Shown here: positions 19,526-30,340 of the stretch, piece after piece | Position numbering within the stretch: position 1 is the stretch's first letter | How the letters are laid out: every line of letters begins with the position of its first letter | Source: Leptospira gomenensis | GTDB lineage: Bacteria > Spirochaetota > Leptospiria > Leptospirales > Leptospiraceae | Reading direction: 5' to 3' | Length of the DNA: 64,000 nucleotides | Assembly: GCF_004770155.1 (NCBI RefSeq) | Contig: NZ_RQFA01000037.1 | Span: 1 to 64,000 of the forward strand | The notes under the pieces: generated by a model | What the model was told of the DNA's origin: nothing | The model's input: the letters and a program-made list of their open reading frames with translations, nothing else | Database searches by the model: none | Made by a program: the position numbers and the translations under genes

Positions 19526-20509
19526 TTAGAAAACCCAGGTGAAGGACAGAGAATTGGCGCGCCCACCGTCCGAAGTGGAGACGCTAACACTTTTTAAATC
19601 CCCGGACGATAGATCCCTATTACTCAAAAAAATATCCAAGGTAATCGCGGTCAAAAGCAGATACGCGTAATTTCTTCTTCGTTCGTAAAAGAGTTCCTCT
19701 TCCATACGGGTACCGTTAGACGAAACCACGTAGTCGGAACCTTTAAGTCCGAACTGATAGAGTAAAAAAGCGGCGCTGGCTGCATTGTTTCCGGTAGGAC
19801 TCGACAAGAAGGCTCCAAACGTCAAGTAAAAATCCTGCCTCCCCTGCGGAGAAAGATCTTCCTGCCCAAAAGCGAAATAAGGGCGGGGTTTTTGGAAATA
19901 AGTCCGCCCCTCGTAGAGAATAAATAATTTGGTGAAGATCATAAGTCCTCCCAAAAGCTGCTGACTTCCGCGATCGGAAAGTAATAACGGAGACCAAAAC
20001 GGGAGCAAGGCCTGCAACAAACGCCAGCGACTTTTTTTACCCGGATTCTTCGCATTAACGTCCTTTGGATCTAAAGCGACATCCGGTATCTCCTCCCGAA
20101 CCTTTGGAGTCTCAGAAGTCTCAGCAACGTTGGAAACTTCGACGATCTTTCGAGTCTCTGAAACTTTTAGAGCTTTGTCCGTCTCGGGATTTTCTAAAAC
20201 TTTCGGCTTCTTCGGAATTTGACCGACTGAATCGGTCTTATTTTTTTTTGCAGGAAAATCCGGTAGAATCGATTCTATTCTGGAAAAAGGAATCGTCTCC
20301 ACCTTATTTCCGATCACGATTTCGACCGAATTGCCTCCGTTTTTCATTCGAACCCTATCCGCTCGGATCTTTTGGCCGTTTTTTAACACGATTTGATCGG
20401 CATCAAGAATCGGGCAAAAGACAAGGATAAGAGCGAAAACCGCAATTTTTTGAAACGTTGCGTTCTTGTCCCTATTCCTGAAAAAAAATAAAAATAAATT
20501 GGCGAACAT
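19526..20509 (-). CDS. Exported protein with N-terminal NG-type beta domain, function unknown
   Basis: 327 residues from the ATG at 20509, which has GAG eight bases ahead; an ATG at 20521 would add four. A hydrophobic stretch ends near LDADQ, probably a signal peptide. The mature start QIVLKNGQKIRADRV... then VETIPFSRIESILP forms a small beta unit. A low-complexity Lys/Glu/Pro/Val linker (about 85-155) follows, then a part with hydrophobic helices (ALLPFWSPLLLSDRGSQQ, FTKLFILYEG) and a C-terminus ending in Phe (LSFTWVF). It is divergent from the ECF/FecR pair with only 43 bp between starts. No known family recognised. Confidence 0.7.
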   Translation of the reverse strand: MFANLFLFFFRNRDKNATFQKIAVFALILVFCPILDADQIVLKNGQKIRADRVRMKNGGNSVEIVIGNKVETIPFSRIESILPDFPAKKNKTDSVGQIPKKPKVLENPETDKALKVSETRKIVEVSNVAETSETPKVREEIPDVALDPKDVNAKNPGKKSRWRLLQALLPFWSPLLLSDRGSQQLLGGLMIFTKLFILYEGRTYFQKPRPYFAFGQEDLSPQGRQDFYLTFGAFLSSPTGNNAASAAFLLYQFGLKGSDYVVSSNGTRMEEELFYERRRNYAYLLLTAITLDIFLSNRDLSSGDLKSVSVSTSDGGRANSLSFTWVF

Positions 20510-20552
20510 TATAATTCTCATACGTAAACAAGATGTAAGAGCTTAAGCGCGA

Positions 20553-21098
20553 ATGAGCGATACATTAGAAGAAGTAGAACGCCTTTATAAAAGTTACTAT
20601 AATAAACTCAAGTTTTTCTTTTTGAAGTCAGGTTTAACGAACGAATCTGCGGAAGAACTTTGTCAAGAAACTTTTATAAAGATATACAAACATCACCAGA
20701 AATACGACCCGAACAAAGGTTCCGAAAACACGTGGGTATACGCGATCGCCAAGAACGAATTGATCGATTTTTATCGGAGGAATAAAAACGAAAAAACGAT
20801 CATCGATTGGGAGAAATGGGAAAATTTGACTTTCTCCAGCGGTTCTTCTCAAAATGATGCGGAAGAAAAAATGCTGATGGAACAACTCAACAAATCGATT
20901 CATCAGTTGAAAGAACCTGAAAAATCGATCGTGGTTCTGCATTGTATTCACGGTAAATCGATCGCGGAAACTTCGGAACAAACCGGAATCGCGCAGCGAA
21001 CCGTGAGCAGAAGATTGGTATCCGCTTTCAAACTTTTGAAAGATGAATTAAAAATGTCCGGCATCGATGGCAGCTGGTTACAAGGAGTTCAGGAATGA
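20553..21098 (+). CDS. ECF-type sigma factor (sigma-70 family)
   Basis: 181 residues, normal for an ECF sigma factor. Region 2 runs about 7-75 (ELCQETFIKIY, then NTWVYAIAKNELIDFYRR) and region 4 about 115-170 (KSIVVLHCIHGKSIAETSEQ, then GIAQRTVSRRL as the recognition helix). Its stop overlaps the ATG of the following FecR-domain protein (ATGA), so the pair should be made together, the membrane protein acting as its regulator. The promoter must lie in the short gap or inside the divergent gene. Confidence 0.93.
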   Translation: MSDTLEEVERLYKSYYNKLKFFFLKSGLTNESAEELCQETFIKIYKHHQKYDPNKGSENTWVYAIAKNELIDFYRRNKNEKTIIDWEKWENLTFSSGSSQNDAEEKMLMEQLNKSIHQLKEPEKSIVVLHCIHGKSIAETSEQTGIAQRTVSRRLVSAFKLLKDELKMSGIDGSWLQGVQE

Positions 21099-22147
21099 AA
21101 AAAGATTCGCACGAAAACCTACTCCGCCTGATTCAAAATTCCGGAGACGCCGATTTAAACGAGATCCTTTCCGATCCGGAAGCTAAAAAGGAACTTTTCG
21201 ATTATCTCAGAATGAAACGTATGTTGAGTTCCTTGGATCCATCCGACTTTCCCGTCCCGACAACCGTGCTTCGACCTCCGATTTCGTTGTGGAAAAAAAC
21301 GGGAGCGTTCGTATTGGCCGCTGCATCCCTGTTTTTCGTGTTCGGATTATTTTTATTCTATCATAAAAACGAAGAGAAAATCTCTCTCGTGACGATCGAA
21401 AAAGCTCGGCAAGGCCGGTGCGAAAAGACCGCACAAGAAAACGGAGCGGTCGTTTATCAAACGGTGGAAAATTCGTACTGTGATCTTCGTTTGGAAGGTT
21501 TCGGAGAATTTTCGATTCGGATTCTTCCCGAAACCGTTGTGCGGATGGAATCCCGAAATGAGGAGCTGAATTTTATCGTGCAAACGGGATCGGCGCTTTT
21601 TTCAACGATTCGGAAGAAGGAAGGAAGTATCGTGAGCGCTAACAGCCCTCACCTACGCGCTGTTATGTTAGGAACTTCGATATTTATTTCGGCGTCCGGA
21701 TCGAAAGAAAGAATAGTGCTCATAGACGGAGCCCTCCGTTTGGAACCTTCACAAGCAAATTCGGCAAACGGAATTCGACTTGAAAAAGGATCTATCGCCG
21801 AAGCGACGAACAACGGTGAGACGGGAAATTGGAACGAGCCTAAGATCCAAAAATTATCGGAAACGGAAGAATCCGTACTTCGAGAACAATTCGAATCGAT
21901 GAATTCGATCCAACGAAATATCGTCGAGCACGAATATCGGCCTCTGGAACTTCAAAAAATCCGTAAGATCAAAGAATCTGAAAAATGGTCCGATCGACCT
22001 TACGTCAGAATTACCTTACAGAACGGAGATACGAAAGAAGGGTATTTAATCGAAATAGGAGATTCTTATTCAATCCAACCCATCGACTCCGACGTAATTC
22101 GAATCAATCGATCTTCCATTCAGGAAATTTCAACTCTTCGACAGTAA
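21095..22147 (+). CDS. FecR-domain membrane protein, probable anti-sigma regulator
   Basis: 350 residues. A cytoplasmic N-terminus of about 65 residues is followed by one membrane helix (about 68-88, AFVLAAASLFFVFGLFLF) and a periplasmic FecR domain: VVRMESRNEELNFIVQTGSA, then SPHLRAVMLGTSIFISASG. The C-terminal ~50 residues form another beta unit, VRITLQNGDTKEGYLIEIGD ending in INRSSIQEIS. That unit resembles the N-terminal part of the divergent gene product. Translational coupling to the ECF sigma factor makes it the likely anti-sigma partner; what it senses is unknown. Confidence 0.85.
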   Translation: MKKDSHENLLRLIQNSGDADLNEILSDPEAKKELFDYLRMKRMLSSLDPSDFPVPTTVLRPPISLWKKTGAFVLAAASLFFVFGLFLFYHKNEEKISLVTIEKARQGRCEKTAQENGAVVYQTVENSYCDLRLEGFGEFSIRILPETVVRMESRNEELNFIVQTGSALFSTIRKKEGSIVSANSPHLRAVMLGTSIFISASGSKERIVLIDGALRLEPSQANSANGIRLEKGSIAEATNNGETGNWNEPKIQKLSETEESVLREQFESMNSIQRNIVEHEYRPLELQKIRKIKESEKWSDRPYVRITLQNGDTKEGYLIEIGDSYSIQPIDSDVIRINRSSIQEISTLRQ

Positions 22148-22306
22148 ATCGAGCCGGATCGTCTTTGACCTTTTCGTTTTTTAGAAAAGCGTCAAGACCG
22201 CCTTCCATTTACAAAACCTTCCACCTAAGTGATAACTAGAAGATTTTTTTGTTTTCATCATTTTGCCTCTTATTAATATTGGTTTATCATTAGTAGTAAG
22301 AATAAA

Positions 22307-22639
22307 ATGTCTCTCAACCGCCTCCAAATCGGATTTCTGCTAATTCTATTACTTCTTTTCGTAAGCAGGGAGACTCATACCCATTCGGAAAGGGAACTCG
22401 CGGAGAAAACGGTTTTCGAAATCGAATCTTCCGACCCCGATTCCAAGCCGAACGCTTCCTGTCCGATCTGCGAGCTGCAAAGAAGTTCGCACACGATCGC
22501 AAATCCAGATCTTTCGGAGATTTCGATTTCTCCCGTTCTAGGACGATACGCGACCTATTTTTTAGATTCACTTTCCCTAATATCTTTTTTTTCCGGCTCC
22601 GTTTGTTTCGGACGCGCACCTCCCTTTCTATCGGCGTAA
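22307..22639 (+). CDS. Small exported DUF2946-like protein with CPIC motif
   Basis: 110 residues. A hydrophobic N-terminus (about 8-21) precedes a short His/Glu stretch (THTHSERE), then CPICELQRSS at about 47-56, a second hydrophobic stretch (about 78-96) and a C-terminal FGRAPPFLS. The C..C in the middle with RAPP at the end is the outline of DUF2946 proteins, often found beside metal-linked TonB receptors. It starts 57 bp before a TonB-dependent receptor. A role in metal handling is inferred from that pattern alone. Confidence 0.6.
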   Translation: MSLNRLQIGFLLILLLLFVSRETHTHSERELAEKTVFEIESSDPDSKPNASCPICELQRSSHTIANPDLSEISISPVLGRYATYFLDSLSLISFFSGSVCFGRAPPFLSA

Positions 22640-22695
22640 TCCTTTAGTTCCGGTTACTCGATTTTAAATGGGCGTTTTACGTCCGGGAGTCTTCT

Positions 22696-25029
22696 TTGAA
22701 AGATTATTTATATATTCATATTAAAATATTATTATTTATTACTTTTCTTTTTCCTTTTTCCGTAAACGCCTTGGACGTGGCTTTGAACGGATACGTCCGG
22801 GATAAGGACGGCAATCCGGTCGTCGGCGCGAAAGTACTCATCCGCGAATCCAGAAAAAGCGCGGTTACAGACCGGAAAGGGGAATTCACTTTGGATCATA
22901 TTCCGCCGGGAAAATATACGTTAACCGCTTTCGCAAACGGATTTCAATCGGAAACGATATCCTTCTCTGCGGGTGACAAGGACGAAAAGATCCAGTTTAT
23001 CCTAAACAGAAGTTTGCTCGAAGATACCGCGATAAACGTCACCGCGAAATCTACCATTTCTGATTTTTTGAATTCCCCCCAACCGATAACCGTTTTGTCC
23101 GGAAGACAACTGGATAGACAAAGGGGTGAAACGGCGATGTCGGCCATAAACAACACTCCCGGTGTCTCGAACCTCACCACGGGAGCGGGAACGTCAAAGC
23201 CGATCATCCGCGGTCTTACAGGTCAGAGGGTGTTAGTCATGACCGACGGAATACGTCAAGAGGAACAACAGTTCGGCGACGATCACACAGTAGAATTAGA
23301 TTCGTTTAATATTCAAAAAATAGAAATCATACGGGGACCGGGAAGCGTTTTATACGGTTCGGACGCGTTAGGCGGCGTTGTAAACGTAATAAGGGATAAG
23401 GCGCCGATTTCCGGAGACGGAGTTCCCAAGATGGCGGGTATTTTCAATTCCAACAGTTACTCGAACAATAAGCAGGACGCCGGAAATTTTGCGGTTTACG
23501 GGAATATCAACGGTTTCGGATATCGCGCCAGCTCGAACACGAGGAAGGCCGGGAGAATCGCCACTCCCAAGGGCACGCTACCGAACACCGGTTTGATAGA
23601 AAAAAATCAGAGCGCCTCGGTTGGAATGGATGGCAAGTGGGGAAATTTCTACGTCGATTCCTTCCGTCGGGAACAAACACAGGATCTCTTCGACAATCCC
23701 AACGAAAATCCCGGTTCGACCGTCTTTCAAAAACTCTTGCACGAAAAGTCGCATTTTCATTCCTTCTTTATTCTTCCTGCGGGTAATCTGGAATTGGACG
23801 TTTCCTATCAGAGAAACAACAGAAGAGAGGTGGAATCCAAAAACAAGCTGATGCCGATCAAGGACGTTCTTTTGGACGATTCGGTCGATACTTTCGAAAA
23901 ATCGTTTCAGCTCTATCAGGTTTTAGGTCGCGACAAATATCAGGGACTCAATCTTTTTTTAGATACCTCCACCGCTGATGCAAAGTTTCACCACAAACCT
24001 ATATTCAATATTCTGCATGGAACATTCGGAGTTTCGGCGTTCCAACAAACGAACAAAACCAAAGGGACCGAACCTTTGATCCCGTCCTACGGAATCGTCA
24101 ACGTCGCAGGTTTTTTTCTCGAAGAATTAAAACTGGGATCCGTGACGTTGAGCGCCGGAATACGGGGCGACAAGCGGAGTCTGGACGTTAGAAACAACGC
24201 GGACTTGGGTATTGGAGAACAGACTAAAAATTATTATGCGACAACGGGTTCGGCTGGAATGGTTTGGAGGATCGAAAAATCGGTTTCCGCCGTCCTGAAC
24301 TACGGCAGGGGGTTTCGCGCTCCGACGCCGTTTGAACTTTTTTCAAACGGTATCCACGAAGGAAGCGGCAGATTCGAAATCGGAAAAGACGCTCTCAAAC
24401 CGGAATATTCGAATAACGTCGATTTTGCGCTGCGTTATGCGTCTTCTAAGGTCCAAGCCGAACTTGGCGTTTTTCAAAACCGGGTTCAAAATTTCATTTA
24501 CGCTTCTAGTATCGCGGAAATAGATTCGGAATCCGGATTACCAAAATATCAATACAAACAAGGAAACGCGGTATTAAAGGGCGGAGAGTTTTCCATACAA
24601 GTGGAAGCGACCAAAAAACTCGTATTGTCCGGAGGAATAGACCTCGTTTATGCGAGGAATCAGGACGATACGAATCCCCTTCCAAAAACGACCCCCAACC
24701 GAGCCCGAGCAGGATTAAGATGGACGGAAGAATCGCTATTCGGTTTAAAAAATTTCTATTTTTCGATCAACGGAAGATTTTACGATTCTCAATACAGAGT
24801 GGATCCTAAAGAAACCCCGACGAAAGGTTATAATTTAACCGATTTCGGACTCGGTTTCGAATTACCGTATTTCGGAGACGGCAACTCGAAACCGACTTTG
24901 GATTTCAGCGTCCAAAACGCGTTTAACGTTGCGTATGTCGATCATCTGAGCCGATACAAGGAATACGCGTTGGCCCCCGGGATGAACGCGATCCTGAAAA
25001 TATCCTTCCCGTTTACAGTATTGGAGTAA
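22696..25029 (+). CDS. TonB-dependent receptor with carboxypeptidase-D-like N-terminal domain
   Basis: 777 residues, starting at TTG (22696) with GGGAG six bases ahead. After a signal peptide to about residue 26 comes a CarboxypepD_reg-like domain (LNGYVRDKDGNPVVGAKVLI, then GKYTLTAFANGF), the plug (QPITVLSGRQLDRQRGETAM, KPIIRGLTGQRVLVMTDGIR, IEIIRGPGSVLYGSDALGGV) and a 22-strand barrel to the end. These receptors import iron chelates, cobalamin, copper or zinc compounds across the outer membrane. The neighbouring CPIC protein and Cys-rich lipoprotein point to a metal ligand, but it cannot be named. Confidence 0.93.
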   Translation: MKDYLYIHIKILLFITFLFPFSVNALDVALNGYVRDKDGNPVVGAKVLIRESRKSAVTDRKGEFTLDHIPPGKYTLTAFANGFQSETISFSAGDKDEKIQFILNRSLLEDTAINVTAKSTISDFLNSPQPITVLSGRQLDRQRGETAMSAINNTPGVSNLTTGAGTSKPIIRGLTGQRVLVMTDGIRQEEQQFGDDHTVELDSFNIQKIEIIRGPGSVLYGSDALGGVVNVIRDKAPISGDGVPKMAGIFNSNSYSNNKQDAGNFAVYGNINGFGYRASSNTRKAGRIATPKGTLPNTGLIEKNQSASVGMDGKWGNFYVDSFRREQTQDLFDNPNENPGSTVFQKLLHEKSHFHSFFILPAGNLELDVSYQRNNRREVESKNKLMPIKDVLLDDSVDTFEKSFQLYQVLGRDKYQGLNLFLDTSTADAKFHHKPIFNILHGTFGVSAFQQTNKTKGTEPLIPSYGIVNVAGFFLEELKLGSVTLSAGIRGDKRSLDVRNNADLGIGEQTKNYYATTGSAGMVWRIEKSVSAVLNYGRGFRAPTPFELFSNGIHEGSGRFEIGKDALKPEYSNNVDFALRYASSKVQAELGVFQNRVQNFIYASSIAEIDSESGLPKYQYKQGNAVLKGGEFSIQVEATKKLVLSGGIDLVYARNQDDTNPLPKTTPNRARAGLRWTEESLFGLKNFYFSINGRFYDSQYRVDPKETPTKGYNLTDFGLGFELPYFGDGNSKPTLDFSVQNAFNVAYVDHLSRYKEYALAPGMNAILKISFPFTVLE

Positions 25030-25032
25030 AAA

Positions 25033-25407
25033 ATGAAATATTTAGTTTTAATTATATTCTGTTTTTCTGTTGTATTTTGTCAGGAAGACAAGCGGCAGTA
25101 TGAAAAGGAAGATTTCAATCGTCTTTTAGCCAATGCCTTCGTACAGACCAGATCCGACTGCGTTTACTGTACGGATACGCAGGCGTTTCAAGGGAATTGT
25201 ACCTGTTTTACGCAAATTCCAGTTTGGAGTTGTCAGGGATATTCTTCCGGAAGACAAAAATCCAATTCGTTCAAAATATCCTGCGATGATTTGACATCTA
25301 AGGGAATTTGGACGGAGGATCCGGAAAATACGGGTGCGAGGTCCTGCACGTATCTGACCTGTCCTCCCGAAGCGTATCGGGCTGCGTTCACTCCGGATGG
25401 ATTATAA
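25033..25407 (+). CDS. Cysteine-rich lipoprotein, function unknown
   Basis: 124 residues, starting 3 bp after the TonB receptor, so in its operon. The N-terminus MKYLVLIIFCFSVVFC reads as a lipoprotein signal with the acylated Cys at 16. The mature part has nine further cysteines in a small area (CVYC, CTCF, SCQG, SCDD, SCTY, TCPP), implying disulfides or metal sites on the surface. No family is recognised. With the receptor it could serve as a ligand-capturing surface lipoprotein, which is inference from position. Confidence 0.75.
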   Translation: MKYLVLIIFCFSVVFCQEDKRQYEKEDFNRLLANAFVQTRSDCVYCTDTQAFQGNCTCFTQIPVWSCQGYSSGRQKSNSFKISCDDLTSKGIWTEDPENTGARSCTYLTCPPEAYRAAFTPDGL

Positions 25408-25529
25408 AATCCAAAAGGATTAGATAAAAAGAAATCCGATTTACAAATCAAGGTTTTTCCGTATCAATGCGGTTTAGGAACGAAACCCGGATTTCGTTCC
25501 TAAACGAAAAAAGGAAAGTCGCAAACCTT

Positions 25530-25709
25530 ATGCCATACGTTAACTTACAAGTCGCCGGCCCTCTCACCAAAAAACAAAAAGAGGAAATCGTGAAGGAATT
25601 CACGGAAACTCTTCAACGAGTCGCCGGAAAACCTCCCGAAGTCACATACATCGTAATCGAAGAAGTGCCCCGCGAAAACTGGGCCAAAGGAGGAAAACTT
25701 CTGGAATAG
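25530..25709 (+). CDS. 4-oxalocrotonate tautomerase family protein
   Basis: 59 residues from the ATG at 25530. The start is fixed by the catalytic Pro that must follow Met (MPYVNLQVAGPL); an upstream in-frame start at 25467 would bury it. KKQKEEIVKEFTETLQRVAG and VTYIVIEEVPRENWAKGG are standard for the family, which acts as hexamers on enol/keto acids. It has no obvious pathway partner here. Confidence 0.9.
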   Translation: MPYVNLQVAGPLTKKQKEEIVKEFTETLQRVAGKPPEVTYIVIEEVPRENWAKGGKLLE

Positions 25710-25834
25710 AAGTATCCTTTACGACATCCGATCCGTTTTCAAGGATAAATTTCGGAAGAAAATTTGTTATCTTTTTGAAAACGGTTCGACCGATTCAAAA
25801 TAACAAACGGAGGGGAACCGCCGCGTTCCAAGCC

Positions 25835-26605
25835 ATGTCCACTGTATTATTTTCCGTCTCTAAACTCGCAACACTCTTCCTGTTTCCCTTACCGCTATTT
25901 CTTTTACTTCTGCTGATTGCCGGAGCCAAGCTCAAACCGTGGAAGGAAAAATTCTCCGTATTGATCCCGACCGTTCTTTTGTGGATCCTTTCCACAAGCA
26001 CCGTCTCCCAAAAGCTGGTTCAATCTCTGGAAATTTATCATCCTCCCGTTCCGATAGAAAAAGTTCCTAAAGCGGACGTAATACTCGTGTTAGGCGGAAT
26101 GGTCTCCACCTTGAGCCGCTACGACGAACAAGTAGAACTCTACAACACGGCGGAACGACTGACCGAAACCGTGCGTCTTTATCGCGCGCAAAAGGCTTCT
26201 AAAATTCTCTTCTCGGGCGGATCGGGAAATTTATTTTATCAGGAGGTTCCCGAATCCGAACCGGCGGGAAACTTTCTCAAGCAGATGGGAATTCCGGAAT
26301 CCTCTTTAATCTTAGAATCCAAAAGCCGCAACACTTCCGAAAACGTGTCTTATACGATGGAGTTGTTGAAGGAAAAGAAATGGAAATCTGTGATCCTCGT
26401 CACTTCCGCCTTTCATATGAAACGTTCCGTATCTATTTTCGAGAATAAAGGAATCACTCTGTTTCCTTATCCGGTCGATTTTAGGGCGCAAAAACCGGTT
26501 TTGACTTTGGATAATTTTTTTCCTTCCACCTTTTGTCTCGAAAACTCGACGATCTCGATCAAGGAATGGATCGGAATTCTCGTGTATAAAATCAGGAATT
26601 CGTAA
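25835..26605 (+). CDS. ElyC/SanA/YdcF-family (DUF218) membrane protein
   Basis: 256 residues from the ATG at 25835; a TTG at 25775 is in frame but adds a hydrophilic leader unlike the family. Two membrane helices (about 10-32 and 41-58) precede the DUF218 domain: ADVILVLGGMVSTLSRYDEQ, ASKILFSGGSGN, SRNTSENVSYT and VILVTSAFHMKRSVSIFE. ElyC, the closest match in layout, supports envelope integrity at low temperature through an unclear effect on undecaprenyl-phosphate use. It lies just before the ccm genes but a 106-bp gap separates them. Confidence 0.88.
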   Translation: MSTVLFSVSKLATLFLFPLPLFLLLLLIAGAKLKPWKEKFSVLIPTVLLWILSTSTVSQKLVQSLEIYHPPVPIEKVPKADVILVLGGMVSTLSRYDEQVELYNTAERLTETVRLYRAQKASKILFSGGSGNLFYQEVPESEPAGNFLKQMGIPESSLILESKSRNTSENVSYTMELLKEKKWKSVILVTSAFHMKRSVSIFENKGITLFPYPVDFRAQKPVLTLDNFFPSTFCLENSTISIKEWIGILVYKIRNS

Positions 26606-26711
26606 ACGATTCGAAAACGCGTAAGGAGCGGAAGAATAATTCCACTTTTCTCTTTCCGTTCCGTATGTTTTCATGGTCTAAACACAGATAAATGAGATTG
26701 GAACAATCAAG

Positions 26712-27107
26712 ATGAATCTTAAATTTACGCTCCTCGCAGGGATCATCCTTTTATCCCTCGGCTCCATCGCTTACTTCTCTTCCAAAGAAACTTCTTACAC
26801 TCTTTTGGACGCTTCGGAACTCGCCGCTTCTCCCGCACGGTATCAGGACGAACTTTTAAGAGTCCGGGGTTTCGTAAAACTCGGTTCGGTGGTTCGCGAA
26901 GGCAAGACCGCGAAATTCATCCTGGAATTCGACAATCGACAGATTCCCGTTTTTTTTACCGGCGAATCCATGTTGCCCGATGCGTTTAAGGAAGGCACGC
27001 GCGCGCGCGTGGACGGTTATATGAAGGACGGGGTGTTGGTCTCCGATCACGTGGAAGCCAAATGCGCCTCGAAATACGAAGCGGACTATTCGGAAGAAAA
27101 TAAATAA
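26712..27107 (+). CDS. ccmE: Cytochrome c maturation protein CcmE, Cys variant
   Basis: 131 residues: one N-terminal helix (about 5-23) and an OB-fold periplasmic domain (LLRVRGFVKLGSV, IPVFFTGESMLPDAFKEG, ARVDGYM), the usual CcmE layout. CcmE carries haem to CcmF. In the standard protein haem is bound by His in HxxxY; here the site reads CASKY with Cys118 and Tyr122, the CxxxY type known from Desulfovibrio and relatives. The next gene is ccmF, 49 bp on. Identity is clear. Confidence 0.92.
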   Translation: MNLKFTLLAGIILLSLGSIAYFSSKETSYTLLDASELAASPARYQDELLRVRGFVKLGSVVREGKTAKFILEFDNRQIPVFFTGESMLPDAFKEGTRARVDGYMKDGVLVSDHVEAKCASKYEADYSEENK

Positions 27108-27156
27108 TTCAACTTTTCTAATTCGCATTCGTGCGAAAGGATCCTGGACTTTTGAC

Positions 27157-29342
<2,186 letters not shown>

Positions 29343-29346
<4 letters not shown>

Positions 29347-29930
29347 AACTTCCATCTTACCTACGTTATTCGCCTTTGCTGCTGATTTTTTGGGCGTATT
29401 TATCGGCGCCGTTAACGGCCGATTCCACGTTCACAAATTTGACCGAGCCGGATCAGATCCGGACGTTTCACGAGGTGACGTCGCGAATACGTTGTATCTG
29501 CATCCCTTCCATAACGATCAAAAGTTGTTCGTTTAACAATTGTACGGTTTCCGCAAAGTTAAAACTTTTCATAGAGAATCGTATTCAAAAAGGCGAAAAC
29601 GCAGAAACGATCGTGAATAAGATGGTGAACGGATTCGGAGAAGACGCGTTATCCGATCCGGTGATACGAAAGTTCGCCGAGTCCGGAAATACCGGAATGG
29701 TCGAGTCGGTGGTCAACGGTTTCGGCGAGAACATACTCGCTACGCCCGATTCGACTTGGATCAACCTGAGCCTTATCCTCGCGGGGATACTCGGCGTCGT
29801 TCTGATCTATTTCTATTGGAAGCGTAAGAGCCCGAACTCCGGTAAAAACGGACTCGATTCCGCCGTTGCGAAAAAGGAGGAAACCTCCTTCCAGAAATAT
29901 CTTTCCGAAATCGAGGAAAAACAGAAATAA
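29343..29930 (+). CDS. CcmH-like cytochrome c maturation protein with atypical Cys pattern
   Basis: 195 residues, starting at TTG in the overlap with ccmF. A signal or anchor (about 8-24) is followed by a CcmH-like segment with C51, C53, C62 and C67 (RCICIPSITIKSCSFNNC), in place of the usual RCxxC, then the helical KGENAETIVNKMVNGFGED. This last motif is echoed in ESVVNGFGENILATP about 40 residues on. A membrane helix lies at about 140-158 and the tail is hydrophilic. CcmH keeps apocytochrome thiols reduced for haem attachment; position fixes the call more than sequence. Confidence 0.75.
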
Positions 29931-30340
29931 TGGATCTTCTACTCATTCCTTTTTACTTCATACTCGCGGGAATACTCGCCGCTCCGTTTTTATACGTTCG
30001 TTTTTCCGAAAATAAAAAACGCACCGAATCCGAATCGGACAAACAGGAATTGATCAATAGACGGGAAGTGATCCTGGAGAATCTTCGAGATATCAAAATC
30101 GAATTCGACACAGGCAAACTCACCGAATCCGAATTCCAAAGTATATCCGGCGGAATCGTCAAGGACTTGGAGGAATTCGACGACCGCATCCGCAAAATCG
30201 CGCAGAACTTATCCGGACCGGTGCAGGACGCGCAAACCTCTTCGGTAGTACCGACCAAATTTTGTCACGAATGCGGATTTAAAATCGAGATCCAAGGAGC
30301 GAAGTTTTGTCCGTCCTGCGGAACCAAATTGATCGTATAA
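29930..30340 (+). CDS. Membrane-anchored zinc-ribbon protein, end of ccm operon
   Basis: 136 residues, with the ATG overlapping the previous stop (TAATG). One helix at about 5-25, a coiled-coil-like stretch rich in Glu/Lys/Arg (about 30-95), and a C-terminal zinc ribbon with C112, C115, C127 and C130 (CHEC and CPSC). LRDIKIEFDTGKLTESEFQ resembles the short domain of CcmI/CycH N-termini, so a remnant or analogue of CcmI is possible. What the ribbon binds is not known. Confidence 0.7.
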   Translation: MDLLLIPFYFILAGILAAPFLYVRFSENKKRTESESDKQELINRREVILENLRDIKIEFDTGKLTESEFQSISGGIVKDLEEFDDRIRKIAQNLSGPVQDAQTSSVVPTKFCHECGFKIEIQGAKFCPSCGTKLIV

